From Paramagnetospirillum magnetotacticum MS-1 (lineage in GTDB: Bacteria; Pseudomonadota; Alphaproteobacteria; Rhodospirillales; Magnetospirillaceae), in the NCBI RefSeq assembly GCF_000829825.1, contig NZ_JXSL01000027.1:372001-436000 (forward strand): DNA of 64,000 nucleotides, in the 5' to 3' direction. Numbering within the stretch: the first letter of the stretch is position 1; each line of letters begins with the position of its first letter. The notes under the pieces are model-generated. The model was not told where the DNA came from, made no database searches, and was given only the letters and a program-made list of their open reading frames with translations. Positions 17,115-25,884 of this stretch are shown in pieces. The position numbers and the translations under genes were made by a program.

Positions 17115-17749
17115 GGCACCGGCAGCCGCGCCCGCACCGTCGACATGATGTCGCCATGCACCTCGTCGGGCGAACGGGTGGCGTCGATAACGGCGCAGCG
17201 CATGGGATTGGAGGCGGCGATACCGAGGAATCCCTGGCGCAGACGCTGGTGAAAGCCTAAGCCCATGCGCTCATAGCGGTCCTCGGCCCCACCTCTGGCG
17301 CCCGCCCGCTCCAGCCCCGTCTCGACGGGTAAATCAAGGACCAGGGTAAGGTCGGGGGCGAAATGACCCACGGCGACGCGGTACAGGCTGGCGATCACAT
17401 CGGGGTCAAGACCATGGCCGAAACCCTGATAGGCCAGCGTGGAATCGGCGAAACGGTCGCAGATGACCCAGGCGCCGCGCTCCAAGGCAGGCCAGACGGT
17501 CTTGAGCAGATGGTCGCGCCGCGCGGCGAAGTGAAGCAGCGCCTCGGTCACCCCGTCCCAGCGGGCCGTGTCGCCCTCCACCAGCAGAGCCCGGATGGCC
17601 TCCGCTCCCGTCGAGCCGCCCGGCTCGCGGGTGGTGACCACCATCAATCCCTCATCGCGTAAGGAATCGGCCAGCAATCGGACCTGGGTCGACTTGCCCG
17701 CCCCTTCCCCGCCCTCGAAGGTGATGAAGCGTCCGCGGGCGGTTTGCAT
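17111..17749 (-). CDS. tmk: Thymidylate kinase
   Basis: This enzyme of 212 residues phosphorylates dTMP to dTDP. The P-loop FEGGEGAGKST lies at residues 10-20, the TREPGGSTGAE motif follows, and CDRFADSTLAYQGFG is the dTMP-binding DR segment. The length matches the family. The ATG at 17749 is chosen over upstream frames that run into the carboxypeptidase gene. The stop overlaps the holB start, so the two are coupled, and the gene starts five bases after the D,D-carboxypeptidase stop. Confidence 0.96.
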   Translation of the reverse strand: MQTARGRFITFEGGEGAGKSTQVRLLADSLRDEGLMVVTTREPGGSTGAEAIRALLVEGDTARWDGVTEALLHFAARRDHLLKTVWPALERGAWVICDRFADSTLAYQGFGHGLDPDVIASLYRVAVGHFAPDLTLVLDLPVETGLERAGARGGAEDRYERMGLGFHQRLRQGFLGIAASNPMRCAVIDATRSPDEVHGDIMSTVRARLPVP

Positions 17750-17753
17750 GGGT

Positions 17754-18917
17754 TCAGCCCTTCTTGCCCCAGATGACGCGCTTGAAGGCGGTGGACATGC
17801 GCCCGCTCCAGCCCAGCTTCTCCACATCGGCACCGGCCACCATGGGCATTTCCACCGGGTCCATGCCGGGCGCGGTCACCACGATCTTGCCCACTTCCTG
17901 ACCGGCCTTGATGGGCGCGGCGATGGGGCCGTTATAGATTGTGGTGACCTTCATCTCCAGGCGGTTGCGGCGTTGCATGCTGACCTCGACGGCATTCTTG
18001 ACCAGCAGAGGTACGGTTTCCTTCTGGCCCAGCCAAACCTCGGCATCGGGGATCACCTCCTCGCCCGCCTTGAACAGGGCGTAGGTTTCCCATTCGCGGA
18101 AGGCCCATTCGGTCAGGCGGCGCGATTCCTCGGCCCGTTCCTTCATGGAGCTCATTCCGTTCAGCACCATGATGATACGGCGGTTGCCCCGCTTGATGGA
18201 GGCGGTCAGGCCGTATCCGGCGGCTTCGGTATGGCCGGTCTTGAGGCCATCGGCGCCCGGCGTGTTATAGAGCAGCGGATTGCGGTTGCCCTGCTTGATG
18301 CCGTTGAAGACGAATTCCATCTGGCTGAACAGCGGGTAATATTCAGGAAAATCGCCGATCAGGTGGCGGGCCAGCACCGAAAGGTCGCGGGCCGTCATCA
18401 TATGGCCGGGCTCGGGCCAGCCGCTGGCATTCTTGAAGGTACTCCTGGTCAGGCCGATCTGGCGGGCTCTGCGGGTTTCTTCCTCGGCGAAGGCCTCTTC
18501 CGAGCCGGAATAGGCCTCGGCCAGCACGGAACAGGCGTCGTTGCCCGACTGGATGACCACGCCCTTCAGCAATTCCTCGACCGTGGCCGTGGAGTTGACG
18601 GGAAGGAACATCAGCGAGCCCTCGGACTTGTAATGCCGCTTCCACGCGGTTTCGCTGACCGGCAGGCGGTCGGATGGCTTCCAGGCGCCGCTTTTCAGCT
18701 TGTCGAAGACCATGAAGACGGTCATCAGCTTGCTCATGGAACTGGGCACCATCAGCTCATCGGCATTCTTCTCCATCAGCACCTGGCCGCTGGCGTGATC
18801 GATGATGATGGCCTGCTTGGCGGCGGTCTCGATGGATTGAGCCCCGGCTGGCAACGATACGATGGCCAGGGGGACGACCAGGGCCGCAGCCAGGGAACGG
18901 CGGAGAAGAGCGAGCAT
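17754..18917 (-). CDS. D-alanyl-D-alanine carboxypeptidase (PBP5/6 family)
   Basis: This 387-residue low-molecular-weight penicillin-binding protein trims peptidoglycan pentapeptides in the periplasm. A signal peptide (LLRRSLAAALVVPLAIVSLP, cleaved after AGA) is followed by the catalytic tetrad SSMSK (SxxK), SGN and KTG in GLKTGHTEAAG. The C-terminal beta domain (about 270-387) ends in a basic helix suited to membrane contact. Start 18917 has AAAAGG upstream; the longer frame overlaps rlpA. It sits among cell-wall genes rlpA and mltB. Confidence 0.94.
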   Translation of the reverse strand: MLALLRRSLAAALVVPLAIVSLPAGAQSIETAAKQAIIIDHASGQVLMEKNADELMVPSSMSKLMTVFMVFDKLKSGAWKPSDRLPVSETAWKRHYKSEGSLMFLPVNSTATVEELLKGVVIQSGNDACSVLAEAYSGSEEAFAEEETRRARQIGLTRSTFKNASGWPEPGHMMTARDLSVLARHLIGDFPEYYPLFSQMEFVFNGIKQGNRNPLLYNTPGADGLKTGHTEAAGYGLTASIKRGNRRIIMVLNGMSSMKERAEESRRLTEWAFREWETYALFKAGEEVIPDAEVWLGQKETVPLLVKNAVEVSMQRRNRLEMKVTTIYNGPIAAPIKAGQEVGKIVVTAPGMDPVEMPMVAGADVEKLGWSGRMSTAFKRVIWGKKG

Positions 18918-18936
18918 CACAACGGCCTTTTCTTTG

Positions 18937-19911
18937 TTAATCAACGACCACGCGGGCATCCTCTGCCCCCGCGGCGACAACGGAATCGAGGGTCCGGTCG
19001 GCTTCTTCCACCGAGGACATGGGCCCCAAACGGACCCGGAACAAGGTTTTGCCTTGGACCTGGACCTGCTGCAACTGGGCTTTGCCCAGCTTGGACAGGC
19101 GCGCCACCATGCGGTTGGCATTGTCATGGCGGCCAAACGATCCAGCTTGGACATAGATGGAGGTGGGGTGCACGGGCACCGACTTGACCTCTTGGGCAGC
19201 GATCTCGCGCTCCACGGATTCCGGCGTCAAACCGGGGCGCTTGGGCTGGGCCGAAGAGGCGATGGTCACGTTGTCGCCGCCGCCCGTCTTGACGCCGGGA
19301 GGCGGCGGCAAGGATTCCGCGGACACCGAGCCGCGCGGGGCGGCGCTGGCCACCTTGGGCTCGTTGCCGCTGGAATCAGGCTTGAGCTTGCCCGCCAGGA
19401 CGCGGCTTTCCTCTGGCAGGACCTGCACTCTTACCCTGGCGGTCCCCTTGCCTTCCATGCCCAGCAGTTGCGCCGATTTGCGCGACAGATCCAGGATGCG
19501 GCCATTGACGAAAGGCCCGCGGTCATTGATGCGCACGATGATGGACCGCCCGTTCTCCAGATTAGTCACGCGGGCGATGGCGGGCATCTGCAGTGTCTTG
19601 TGGGCGGCGGTGACGGCGTTCTGGTCGAAGGTCTCGCCATTGGCGGTCAGCTTGGCGTGGAAATTGGGACCATACCAGGATGCGATGCCCGTCTCGTCAT
19701 AGGCGAAGTCTTCCTGGGGATAGTACCAGATTCCCGCCACCTGATAGGGCTTGCCGACCTTGTAATTGGTGGCGGCCGAGGCGGAAGGCGGCGGCGGCTC
19801 GTCACCCCCCACCGCGCTTTTGGCCAGATGCCCGAAGAGATTCATCTCGGCGCAGCCCGCGAGCATGGTCCCCGATAGCAGCACAGCCACCAAGCGCGTT
19901 ATCCGCGACAT
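18937..19911 (-). CDS. rlpA: RlpA-family septal lipoprotein / lytic transglycosylase
   Basis: This 324-residue lipoprotein has a lipobox (MLAGC, Cys near residue 20). The double-psi beta-barrel domain (about 75-165) contains GIASWYGPNFHAKLTANGE and VRINDRGPFVNGRILDLS. A linker rich in Pro and Ser leads to a C-terminal SPOR domain (about 245-324), which targets denuded glycan at division sites. RlpA proteins cleave naked glycan strands or organise septal peptidoglycan. The neighbours are a D,D-carboxypeptidase and MltB, fitting a cell-wall remodelling cluster. Confidence 0.93.
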   Translation of the reverse strand: MSRITRLVAVLLSGTMLAGCAEMNLFGHLAKSAVGGDEPPPPSASAATNYKVGKPYQVAGIWYYPQEDFAYDETGIASWYGPNFHAKLTANGETFDQNAVTAAHKTLQMPAIARVTNLENGRSIIVRINDRGPFVNGRILDLSRKSAQLLGMEGKGTARVRVQVLPEESRVLAGKLKPDSSGNEPKVASAAPRGSVSAESLPPPPGVKTGGGDNVTIASSAQPKRPGLTPESVEREIAAQEVKSVPVHPTSIYVQAGSFGRHDNANRMVARLSKLGKAQLQQVQVQGKTLFRVRLGPMSSVEEADRTLDSVVAAGAEDARVVVD

Positions 19912-19950
19912 CTAGTTACCTCCCGCCGGTCCGCCCAAAGATATGGTAGT

Positions 19951-20976
19951 CTACTTGCCACCGATGCGGTCCGCAAGATGCCCCGCCGCCAGGGCGAAGA
20001 AGGTGGAGCGGTTCCACTTCATGATGGTGCGGAAATTGTCGTAGACCATGAAGGGCGGCCCCTTGCTGCCCTCGGCCAGGACGATGGAGGCAGAGATATC
20101 ACGGGCCGGCAGGGGCTTGCCATCGACGGCTTTGACCCCTAAGGCCGCCCATTCCGTCACCGTCTTGCGGGTGTCGGTGCCCAGGGCCGAGCGCGGAAAA
20201 TCGGACGGCAGCTTCACCGCGCGCCCCCAGGTCTGATCGCCCTTCCAGCCTTCCGACGACAAATAATTGGCGGCCGAGGCCAGGGCATCGGACCGGTTGG
20301 TCCAGATGTTGCGCTTGCCGTCGCCATCCCAATCCACGGCGAACTTCAAGAAGGTGGACGGCATGAACTGACATTGTCCCATGGCCCCGGCCCAGGAGCC
20401 GATCATATTGGCGGGGGTGATATGGCCCTGATCAAGAATGGTGAGCGCGTTCATCAACTCGGTGCGGAAATATTTCGACCGCCGCCCGTCATAGGCCAGT
20501 GTGGCCAGGGACGACACCACCGACATGCCACCGGTATTCTTGCCGAAATTGGTCTCGATGCCCCACAGAGCCACCACGAAACGGGGCTGCACGCCGTAGC
20601 GGCGCTCGATTTCGGTGAGCAGGGCCTTGTTTTCCGCCAGCTTGCGCCGCCCTTCCTCCACGCGGGACTGGGAGACGATACGACCCAGATATTCGTTGAA
20701 GGACAAGGTGAATTCCGGCTGTTTGCGATCCAGCTCAATCACCCGGTCGATATGGACCACATTGGCCAGAGCGGCGTCCAGGGTCTCGGGCTTAAGGCCC
20801 TTCTCCAGGGCCTCGGCCCGCACACCGGCCAGAAAGGTGCCGAAGCCGCTTTCCGCCGTCGCCACCTGAGCTTCGGCCGGAGCCGCCGGTTCCTCGGCCG
20901 ATGCGGCGCAACCGCCCAGGGCCAACGCGGCTACCGCCAATCCCGCCGTCATCCAAGATTTCGTCGCCCAAGCCAT
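19951..20976 (-). CDS. mltB: Lytic murein transglycosylase (MltB family)
   Basis: This 341-residue lipoprotein cleaves glycan strands to 1,6-anhydro products. The signal peptide ends in a lipobox, LALGGC. The catalytic Glu is in VALWGIETNFGKNTGG, and the substrate-binding AMGQCQFMPSTFLKFAVDWDGDGKRNIW is fully conserved. The start at 20976 gives a normal lipoprotein signal; further in-frame starts lie upstream (21003, 21045) without clear ribosome binding sites. It lies directly after a YdcF-family gene on the minus strand. Confidence 0.93.
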   Translation of the reverse strand: MAWATKSWMTAGLAVAALALGGCAASAEEPAAPAEAQVATAESGFGTFLAGVRAEALEKGLKPETLDAALANVVHIDRVIELDRKQPEFTLSFNEYLGRIVSQSRVEEGRRKLAENKALLTEIERRYGVQPRFVVALWGIETNFGKNTGGMSVVSSLATLAYDGRRSKYFRTELMNALTILDQGHITPANMIGSWAGAMGQCQFMPSTFLKFAVDWDGDGKRNIWTNRSDALASAANYLSSEGWKGDQTWGRAVKLPSDFPRSALGTDTRKTVTEWAALGVKAVDGKPLPARDISASIVLAEGSKGPPFMVYDNFRTIMKWNRSTFFALAAGHLADRIGGK

Positions 20977-21041
20977 GCGCCAAACCCCAAATCTGGTAAG
21001 CATCCGGGTGTTGTGCCACACTTTGGACGGTGTCCGCAATC

Positions 21042-21842
21042 TCAAGGCTTGGGCAAGAGCGTATCAGTCCAGCCCATCAGGCGGTACATAACCAGACCCA
21101 GTCCCTCGTGAATCAAAGGCGCCAGGCCGAAAATACCCTTCTGGGGGCTGAAACGCAGTTCAGTCCACCAGGGCTTGTCCAGACCCGTTGTGTAGTAATC
21201 CACCGGAATGGGGACCACAGGCCAGCCCACGGCACGGAAACACCCCACCGAGCGCGGCATATGGCCGGCTGAGGTGATCAGCAACCAGGTCTCTCCTGGT
21301 CTGGGCTGCATGAGTTCCTTGCTCAACGTGGCGTTCTCGCGGGTATTGCGCGAATCCCGCTCGAAAACGATGCGGTCGGTGTCGAATCCCAGATCGTCGT
21401 AAAAGATCTTGGCGTAATCGGCTTCGCGGAGTTCCGGGTTGAAAGGGCTGCCCGAGCCTCCGCTGAACACCAGCCGGGCTTCGGGGTAGCGCTTTGCCAG
21501 GGGGATCAGCGTCGTCATGCGGGTGACGCCGCCCCCCACGGACACCTGACCCCGCGCCTCGCTCACCACTGGGTTGATGGCACCGCCCAGAACGATGATG
21601 CCATCGACCTTCTCGGGGAGAGGATTAGGAGCCCTGAACCGCGCCTCCATCCAGGTCTCGGCCCAATATTCCAGGGGCACCACGGCCATGAAAGTGACCG
21701 TCAGCAGGGTGACGCCAAGAACCTTTCGCCCCAAGGACAGCCATCGACGCGACAAGGTCATCAGACCGCCGAGCAGAATCAGCAGCAGGAAGACAGTGGC
21801 CGGGTCGGTAGCGAAACCGAGCAGTTTGGACAGCAGAAACAT
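21042..21842 (-). CDS. YdcF/ElyC-family (DUF218) membrane protein
   Basis: This 266-residue protein has two N-terminal membrane helices (about 12-32 and 40-60). A DUF218 domain follows, with DGIIVLGGAI, LVFSGGSGS, DSRNTRENA and LLITSAGHMPRS. ElyC/YdcF proteins act in envelope carbohydrate or peptidoglycan-precursor metabolism. It sits upstream of mltB, in line with a wall role. The ATG at 21842 is used; an in-frame TTG at 21863 has no ribosome binding site. Confidence 0.85.
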   Translation of the reverse strand: MFLLSKLLGFATDPATVFLLLILLGGLMTLSRRWLSLGRKVLGVTLLTVTFMAVVPLEYWAETWMEARFRAPNPLPEKVDGIIVLGGAINPVVSEARGQVSVGGGVTRMTTLIPLAKRYPEARLVFSGGSGSPFNPELREADYAKIFYDDLGFDTDRIVFERDSRNTRENATLSKELMQPRPGETWLLITSAGHMPRSVGCFRAVGWPVVPIPVDYYTTGLDKPWWTELRFSPQKGIFGLAPLIHEGLGLVMYRLMGWTDTLLPKP

Positions 21843-21892
21843 ACAAACTACATGCCACGGCAAGGGTGTGGAGTCACTGGGCTTGTGATGAC

Positions 21893-21918
21893 GGGAGGCG
21901 GCCAGACAACCGCCTCCC
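21893..21918 (-). terminator. Hairpin downstream of the amino-acid binding protein gene
   Basis: A perfect nine-base stem, GGGAGGCGG / CCGCCTCCC, with an eight-base loop lies 15 bases past the stop of the 21933-23147 gene. The minus-strand side lacks a good U-tract, so it may be a Rho-assisted terminator or an mRNA 3' stabiliser. Confidence 0.5.
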
Positions 21919-21932
21919 TCCCTTTATTACCG

Positions 21933-23147
21933 TTATTTCTTGACCGTGGGGCAGGCCGAGTTGGCCAGTGGCTTGAAGGCCTCGGCTGCCGGAATGGTTG
22001 CCTGGATGGTGTAGAAGTCCCAGTCGCCCTTTGATTCCGCCGGGCTCTTGACCTTGACCAGCAGCATGTCGTGGATCACACGTCCGTCGGGCCGGATGGC
22101 CGCATTGCGCATCACCGCGTCTGAAATGGGCATTTCGCGCATCTTGGCCGATACCGCCTTGGCTTCGGTGGTCTTGGCCGCCGCCACGGCGTGCAGGTAA
22201 TGCAGTACGCTGGAATAGGTTCCCGCCTGCACCATGGTCGGCTTGCGGTCCTTGAAGGCTTTCTGGAACCGCGCGGCGAAAGCGCGGGCCTGATCGTCCT
22301 GGTCCCAATAGAAACCCTCGGTGAAGGTCAGGCCCTGGGCGATCTCCAGGCCCAGGCTGCGGATATCGGTCAGGAAGATCAGGAGCGGCACCACCTGTTG
22401 CCCACCCTGGACGATGCCGAATTCACGCGCCGTCTTGATGGCGTTGATGGTGTCGGCCGCGCCATTGGCCAGGGCGACCACCTGGGCCTTGGAACTTTGG
22501 GCCTGCAACAGGAAGGACGACATGTCCGCCGTATTGAGCGGATGGCGGACACTTCCCGCCACCGTGCCGCCCAACTGCTTGACCATGGCCATGGAATCGG
22601 CTTCCAGCGAATGGCCGAAGGCATAATCGACGGTGAGGAAATACCAGCTCTTGCCGCCCATTTTGGTGATGGCCTGGGCCGAACCCGCCGCCAGGGCATA
22701 GGTGTCGAACATCCAGTGAAAGCCGGTGGCCGAGCAATCCTCGTTGGTCAGCTTGGTGGTGGCGGGACCGGAATACATGGCGACGAAGTCGTGGTCCAGG
22801 GTCAGCTTCTGAACCCCCAGAGCCACCGCCGAATTGGTCAAGTCGGCAATGGCGTTAACCTTATTGACATCCGCCCATTCGCGGGCCTTCTGCACGCCGA
22901 TATCGGGCTTGTTCTGATGGTCGATGGACAGAAGTTCGATCTTCATGCCCTTGCATTCCTTGGCCAGACACTCGTCGATGGCCAATTGAGCCGCGGCGAC
23001 CGAGCCGGGCCCGCCCATGTCGGAATAGGGGCCGGACATATCCGAGAGAATGCCGATCTTGACTGTCTGCTCGGCCATGGCTGGCATGGCGGCCAGAGTA
23101 AGCGTGAGGAGGCCAGTCAAGGCCGGGAACCTTAGGTTTCTGATCAT
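21933..23147 (-). CDS. ABC transporter substrate-binding protein (branched-chain amino acid type)
   Basis: This 404-residue periplasmic binding protein of the Leu/Ile/Val family has a 25-residue signal peptide ending AMA. The mature protein starts EQTVKIGILSDMSGPYSDMGG, with the paired type I binding-protein lobes and the FLTVDYAFGHSLEADSMAMV segment. The ligand could be an amino acid, urea, an amide or an aromatic acid. No permease or ATPase gene is adjacent, so it is a solo component that may share a transporter elsewhere. A hairpin follows its stop. Confidence 0.9.
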   Translation of the reverse strand: MIRNLRFPALTGLLTLTLAAMPAMAEQTVKIGILSDMSGPYSDMGGPGSVAAAQLAIDECLAKECKGMKIELLSIDHQNKPDIGVQKAREWADVNKVNAIADLTNSAVALGVQKLTLDHDFVAMYSGPATTKLTNEDCSATGFHWMFDTYALAAGSAQAITKMGGKSWYFLTVDYAFGHSLEADSMAMVKQLGGTVAGSVRHPLNTADMSSFLLQAQSSKAQVVALANGAADTINAIKTAREFGIVQGGQQVVPLLIFLTDIRSLGLEIAQGLTFTEGFYWDQDDQARAFAARFQKAFKDRKPTMVQAGTYSSVLHYLHAVAAAKTTEAKAVSAKMREMPISDAVMRNAAIRPDGRVIHDMLLVKVKSPAESKGDWDFYTIQATIPAAEAFKPLANSACPTVKK

Positions 23148-23311
23148 GTGAGCGTTTCCCCGTCTGTGAAGCTCGTCGGAGGCATTTGCCCCTCGTTGCC
23201 TTCATCAAAACACAGCAAGGGATGGCAGTGAAACGAATATGTGTTCGTTTAAAGGAAGGCGCTCTGCCCCATTGCGCCCCCCGGCCCGGTGCGCTAAATC
23301 TGCGTTCCGTC

Positions 23312-23399
23312 GGAAGGGTGGCAGAGTGGTCTATTGCAGCGGTCTTGAAAACCGCAGGGGCGCAAGCCTCCGGGGGTTCGAATCCCTCCCCTTCCGCCA
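23312..23399 (+). tRNA. tRNA-Ser(TGA)
   Basis: The gene spans 88 bases. The acceptor stem is GGAAGGG / CCCTTCC with discriminator G and an encoded CCA. The anticodon loop CTTGAAA gives anticodon TGA, and the long variable arm (GGGGCGCAAGCCTCC region) is typical of tRNA-Ser. The T-arm is GGGGG-TTCGAAT-CCCTC. It is intact, and no integrase or duplicated 3' fragment lies beside it. Confidence 0.95.
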
Positions 23400-23512
23400 C
23401 TTGCGTCCCGACAAGGCCTTCTCAGATGCCTTGTGTGGGGGTATCCTTAGGAACGTTGGGTGAGAAGTGGGCACGGAACTTTCCGTGGCTGAGGGCTGTG
23501 GGGTCGCTCCGT

Positions 23513-24970
23513 ATGCGTGATCGTCTGGAGACACTGGAGCGGCTCGTTTCCGAGCAATCCGAGAAGTTGCGGCAACGCGACGAGGATTTGCGCACGATCC
23601 TCGACAATATTCCGGCCATGATTGGTTATTGGGACCGGGACCTGAGGAACCGTTTCGGCAACCGCGCCTATTTCGACTGGTTCGGCGTCGATCCCGACAA
23701 AATGCCCGGCATGCATATCCAAGACGTCATCGGGGAAGAGCGCTACAGGCTCAACCTGCCCTATATCGAACGCGCCCTGAGGGGAGAACGCCAGACTTTC
23801 GAGCGCGAAATCCCCACTCCCGACGGGCGTTCCCTTCGCCACTCCCTGGCCCAATACATTCCCGATATCCATGACGGAGAGGTCCGCGGTTTTTTCGTCT
23901 TGGTCTCCGACATTACCCAGGTGAAGGAGACGGAGACCCATTTGCGGACGGTTATCGACAGCGAACCCGAATGCATCAAGATGGTCGATGCTCTGGGAAA
24001 GCTGATTCAGATGAACCCGGCAGGACTGGCCATGATCGAGGCGAAGTCGTTGGATCAGGTCGTGGGCAGCCCCGTCCTGGACATGATCGCGCCAGAATAT
24101 CGAGATGCTTTCAGGGCCATGCACCAGAGGGTCATCCAGGGCGAAAGCCAGGAATTGCAGTTCGAAATCCTAGGACTGAAGGGAACCCGTCGGTGGCTGG
24201 AAACCCATGCGGTTCCCATGAATTATCAGGGAGAGCGGGTTCATCTTGCCGTCACCCGTGATATTTCTGCGCAAAAGGCCATGGAGCTTGTCCTGAAACG
24301 GTCCAATGCCGAACTCGAGCACTTTGCCTATGCCGCCTCTCACGATCTTCGCCAGCCTCTCAGGATGATCAGTTCATACCTTCATCTTCTGGAAAAGCAG
24401 ATGGCGGGCCATCTTGACGAAGAGTGCCAGGAATTCTTCGCGTTCGCCATCAACGGCGCCAGGCGCATGGATCGGATGATCACCGATCTGCTCAATTACG
24501 CGCGCGTTTGCGCCGCCGGCACTGCGAAAACCGCAGTAGACCTTGGCGCCGTCCTGCGCCAAGCCATGGCGAATTTGACCGATGATCTAAGGCTGGCGGA
24601 ATTGGCCGTTCCTCCGGAACTGCCCGTTGTTTGGGGATTCGAATCCGAACTGGAACGCCTCTTTCAGAATCTGATCGCCAATGCCGTCAAGTTCGTCGAG
24701 ACAGGGTGTCGGCCAAAGATTGCCGTAACGTGCCGGGACGGTGGCAACGAGTGGGTCATCGCCATCTCGGATAACGGTATCGGCATTGCGCCCGATGATA
24801 TCGAACGGCTCTTCAGGGTGTTCCAGCGCCTGGTCAACCATGATCGTTTCCAAGGGTCCGGCATCGGGCTGGCATCGTGCCGGAAAATCGTCGAACACCA
24901 TGGAGGGCGTATCTGGGTGGAGTCCCAGGTGGGCGTGGGATCGACGTTCCTGTTTTCCCTGCCCAAGTAA
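23513..24970 (+). CDS. Double-PAS sensor histidine kinase (phytochrome-type HisKA)
   Basis: The protein has 485 residues and no membrane segment, so it is probably cytosolic. A short coiled coil (1-25) leads to two PAS domains (about 24-140 and 145-260). HisKA follows with FAYAASHDLRQPL (phospho-His at 277), then HATPase with the N-box LFQNLIANAVKF, the G1 box SDNGIGI and GSGIGLASCRKIVEHHGG. This H-box is common in kinases resembling bacteriophytochromes, but no bilin-binding GAF is present. An upstream frame runs through tRNA-Ser and is rejected; an in-frame GTG at 23498 is an alternative start. No response regulator is adjacent. Confidence 0.9.
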   Translation: MRDRLETLERLVSEQSEKLRQRDEDLRTILDNIPAMIGYWDRDLRNRFGNRAYFDWFGVDPDKMPGMHIQDVIGEERYRLNLPYIERALRGERQTFEREIPTPDGRSLRHSLAQYIPDIHDGEVRGFFVLVSDITQVKETETHLRTVIDSEPECIKMVDALGKLIQMNPAGLAMIEAKSLDQVVGSPVLDMIAPEYRDAFRAMHQRVIQGESQELQFEILGLKGTRRWLETHAVPMNYQGERVHLAVTRDISAQKAMELVLKRSNAELEHFAYAASHDLRQPLRMISSYLHLLEKQMAGHLDEECQEFFAFAINGARRMDRMITDLLNYARVCAAGTAKTAVDLGAVLRQAMANLTDDLRLAELAVPPELPVVWGFESELERLFQNLIANAVKFVETGCRPKIAVTCRDGGNEWVIAISDNGIGIAPDDIERLFRVFQRLVNHDRFQGSGIGLASCRKIVEHHGGRIWVESQVGVGSTFLFSLPK

Positions 24971-24972
24971 CC

Positions 24973-25824
24973 TCAGTTCAACAGGGGGGCCAGAGTCTGG
25001 CACTCCGCATCGCTCAACTCGAAATCCCCGATCTCCAGGTCCTGGCCCATGTGAACGGCCGATGTGGTTCCTGTCAGCGGGATGATTTCCTGCTGGCTGA
25101 GGTAGCGAAAAAATATCTGAGGCGCGGTACGCCCGTGCTTTGCCATCAGCGCCTTGACCCTGTCATCCACCAGGATCTCCGGGTTGGCGGTCAACGTCCA
25201 GAAGCTTTGATAAAGAATACCGTTCTTGCGGCAATAGGCGCGCAGGATGCGGTCGAAACCGGTCGCGGCGTAGAAACGGTTCTGGACGATGGCTGGCTTG
25301 ACCCTGGATGTTTCGCAAAGATGGCGCAGAACCTCGGGATCATAGCAATTGCTGATCCCCAGTTGCCGTGTCCCGCCGGATTCGAAAATGCCCTCCATGG
25401 CAGACCAGACTTCGCGAAAGTCCGCAGGGTTGCCGAGGGGGGAATGCAGAACAAGGCCGTCCAGGAATTCGGTTCTTAAATTCGCGCAGGACCGCTCGAA
25501 GGACTGTGCCACCTGCTGGCTCAGACAGGCGGAGGGATCGTAAGGGATGCGCTGGGGGTCCTGACCGGCCAAGGGAGTGAACTTGGTCTGCAGATAGATT
25601 TCGTCACGGCGCAGGCCCTTGGCCAGGGCGGCGGCCAATCCCTCTCCCACCCCCGGCTCATGGTAATGCTTGGGCTGGCAGGCGGTGTCGATGCCGCGGA
25701 ATCCCTGCCCCAGGGCAAGCTCCACCAGATCGGCCGTCTTCTCCTTCTTCCAGGCCGTGCCATAGATGATCCGGGGCATCACCACGCCGTGAATGGAGGT
25801 CCAGCATTGGCTCGCGACAGTCAT
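24973..25824 (-). CDS. Aldo/keto reductase
   Basis: This 283-residue TIM-barrel NADPH oxidoreductase has GFRGIDTACQPKHYHEPGVGEGL (Asp and Tyr region), LQTKFTPL (catalytic Lys) and LDGLVLHSPLG (His). The segment RQLGISNCYDPEVL and the C-terminal PLTGTTSAVHMGQDL form the cofactor site. The substrate is unknown. It ends two bases after the stop of the convergent histidine kinase gene. It is close to the liv transporter genes but separated by 60 bases. Confidence 0.88.
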   Translation of the reverse strand: MTVASQCWTSIHGVVMPRIIYGTAWKKEKTADLVELALGQGFRGIDTACQPKHYHEPGVGEGLAAALAKGLRRDEIYLQTKFTPLAGQDPQRIPYDPSACLSQQVAQSFERSCANLRTEFLDGLVLHSPLGNPADFREVWSAMEGIFESGGTRQLGISNCYDPEVLRHLCETSRVKPAIVQNRFYAATGFDRILRAYCRKNGILYQSFWTLTANPEILVDDRVKALMAKHGRTAPQIFFRYLSQQEIIPLTGTTSAVHMGQDLEIGDFELSDAECQTLAPLLN

Positions 25825-25884
25825 GGGGCCCCTCTGCTCATGGACATGTCTGCTAATTCGGGCCGGAGCCGAGGGGTTTCAAGG

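Noticed and set aside
17568-19187. 539-codon plus-strand frame across tmk, the carboxypeptidase and rlpA
   Set aside because: It runs antisense through three clearly coding genes and shows no recognisable domain; an artefact of high GC.
23400-23440. Intrinsic terminator after tRNA-Ser
   Set aside because: A seven-base ACAAGGC/GCCTTGT stem is present but is followed by GTGGGGG instead of a T-run.
23186-23512. N-terminal extension of the histidine kinase through tRNA-Ser
   Set aside because: The frame crosses an intact tRNA gene; starts inside or just after the tRNA are not supported.
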